From the NCBI GenBank assembly GCA_001593685.1, contig LUKI01000001.1, positions 1 to 64,000 on the forward strand: a stretch of 64,000 nucleotides of DNA. Reading direction: 5' to 3'. Positions 63,263-64,000 of this stretch are shown here, piece by piece. Under the pieces are notes generated by a model. That model saw only the letters and a program-made list of their open reading frames with translations. It was not told the DNA's origin and did no database searches. Each line of letters begins with the position of its first letter. Within the stretch, counting starts at the first letter, position 1. The position numbers and the translations under genes were made by a program. This DNA comes from Gammaproteobacteria bacterium F7 (GTDB taxonomy: Bacteria; Pseudomonadota; Gammaproteobacteria; Pseudomonadales; IMCC2047).

Positions 63263-64000
63263 TTACTTCGCCTTAATGATATCTTTAACCCAGCCCGTAC
63301 GTCGCTCACGATCAAGCAGTTCAACCCGCGCACGCATTAATAAAACCACGGTAAAAAAACAATAAAATCCAGCCACCATAATCAGCAATGGTACCCACAT
63401 ATCGGCCGGCATCGCTGGTTTTTCCGTCAACGTTAAACTGGCCGGCTGATGCAGTGTATTCCACCACTCCACCGAGTATTTAATAATTGGAATATTGACG
63501 AGCCCAACCAGCGACAACAGCGCACTGGCTCGAGCTGCCTGGTTGCGATCCGTGAAGGCTGACTGCAAAGCCACAACCCCCAGGTATAAAAACAACAATA
63601 CGAGCATTGAGGTCAAACGCGCATCCCAAACCCACCAGGCACCCCAGGTTGGTTTACCCCAAACGGCCCCGGTCACCAGCGCCAGAAAAGTAAAGGAAGC
63701 TCCAATGGGTGCGCAACATTTGGCCATCACATCAGCCAACTTCATTTTCCAAATTAAACCAATGGCGCCCGCAACCGCCATCATCACATAGACAGATTGC
63801 GCCAAAAACGCGGCGGGTACGTGAATATAAATAATGCGGTAGCTATTACCTTGCTGATAATCAGCTGGCGCAAATAGGAGAGCCCATACAGTGCCTACAA
63901 CCAGCAGTAATATCGAGGCCACGGCAACCCACGGCAACCAACGGCCACTGATAGCATAAAACCACTTCGGAGAACCTAACTTATGAAACCAACGCCACAT
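63263..64000 (-). CDS. ccmC: heme exporter protein CcmC
   Basis: [29 protein letters not shown]; start codon at the window edge. Confidence 0.95.
   Translation of the reverse strand: MWRWFHKLGSPKWFYAISGRWLPWVAVASILLLVVGTVWALLFAPADYQQGNSYRIIYIHVPAAFLAQSVYVMMAVAGAIGLIWKMKLADVMAKCCAPIGASFTFLALVTGAVWGKPTWGAWWVWDARLTSMLVLLFLYLGVVALQSAFTDRNQAARASALLSLVGLVNIPIIKYSVEWWNTLHQPASLTLTEKPAMPADMWVPLLIMVAGFYCFFTVVLLMRARVELLDRERRTGWVKDIIKAK

Overview
The window is a gammaproteobacterial chromosome segment in two parts. (A) About 1-21.49 kb is the right-hand part of a lambda-like (nin-region type) prophage whose left end lies outside the window. Leftward genes, read right to left: Cro-like HTH, replication/regulation genes, a methyltransferase split by a frameshift, an acyl carrier protein, NinG/Rap, a Q-like antiterminator, an AcrIF11-like anti-CRISPR with a candidate Aca gene, a lysis block (holin, M15 endolysin, small lipoprotein, lipase), a LamG/DUF2341 fibre-like protein, and the terminase small subunit. 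Rightward genes: S24-type CI repressor, small ORFs, ERF recombinase, Gp157, CsrA, SSB, HNH nuclease, an array of small ORFs separated by attC-like sites, DUF4224, and a tyrosine integrase ending beside tRNA-Lys(TTT). (B) About 21.5-64 kb is ordinary core chromosome: queC, queE, cpoB, pal, tolBARQ, ybgC, ruvBAC, yebC, aspS, proS, ligA, zipA, smc and ccmI/H/G/F/E/D/C, plus some less conserved genes. Main discovery candidates: (1) a run of eight or nine integron attC-like sites (16930-19443) inside the prophage, each starting at the TAA stop of (or just after) one small ORF and ending just before or inside the next, with no IntI in view; (2) an AcrIF11-like moron between Q and the lysis genes, with its own promoter, a dyad operator between -35 and -10, a downstream HTH gene and two terminators; (3) a phage csrA followed by a terminator and a ~150-nt potentially structured, GGA-containing segment; (4) a phage acyl carrier protein. 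All family assignments come from motif recognition by eye; no searches were run.
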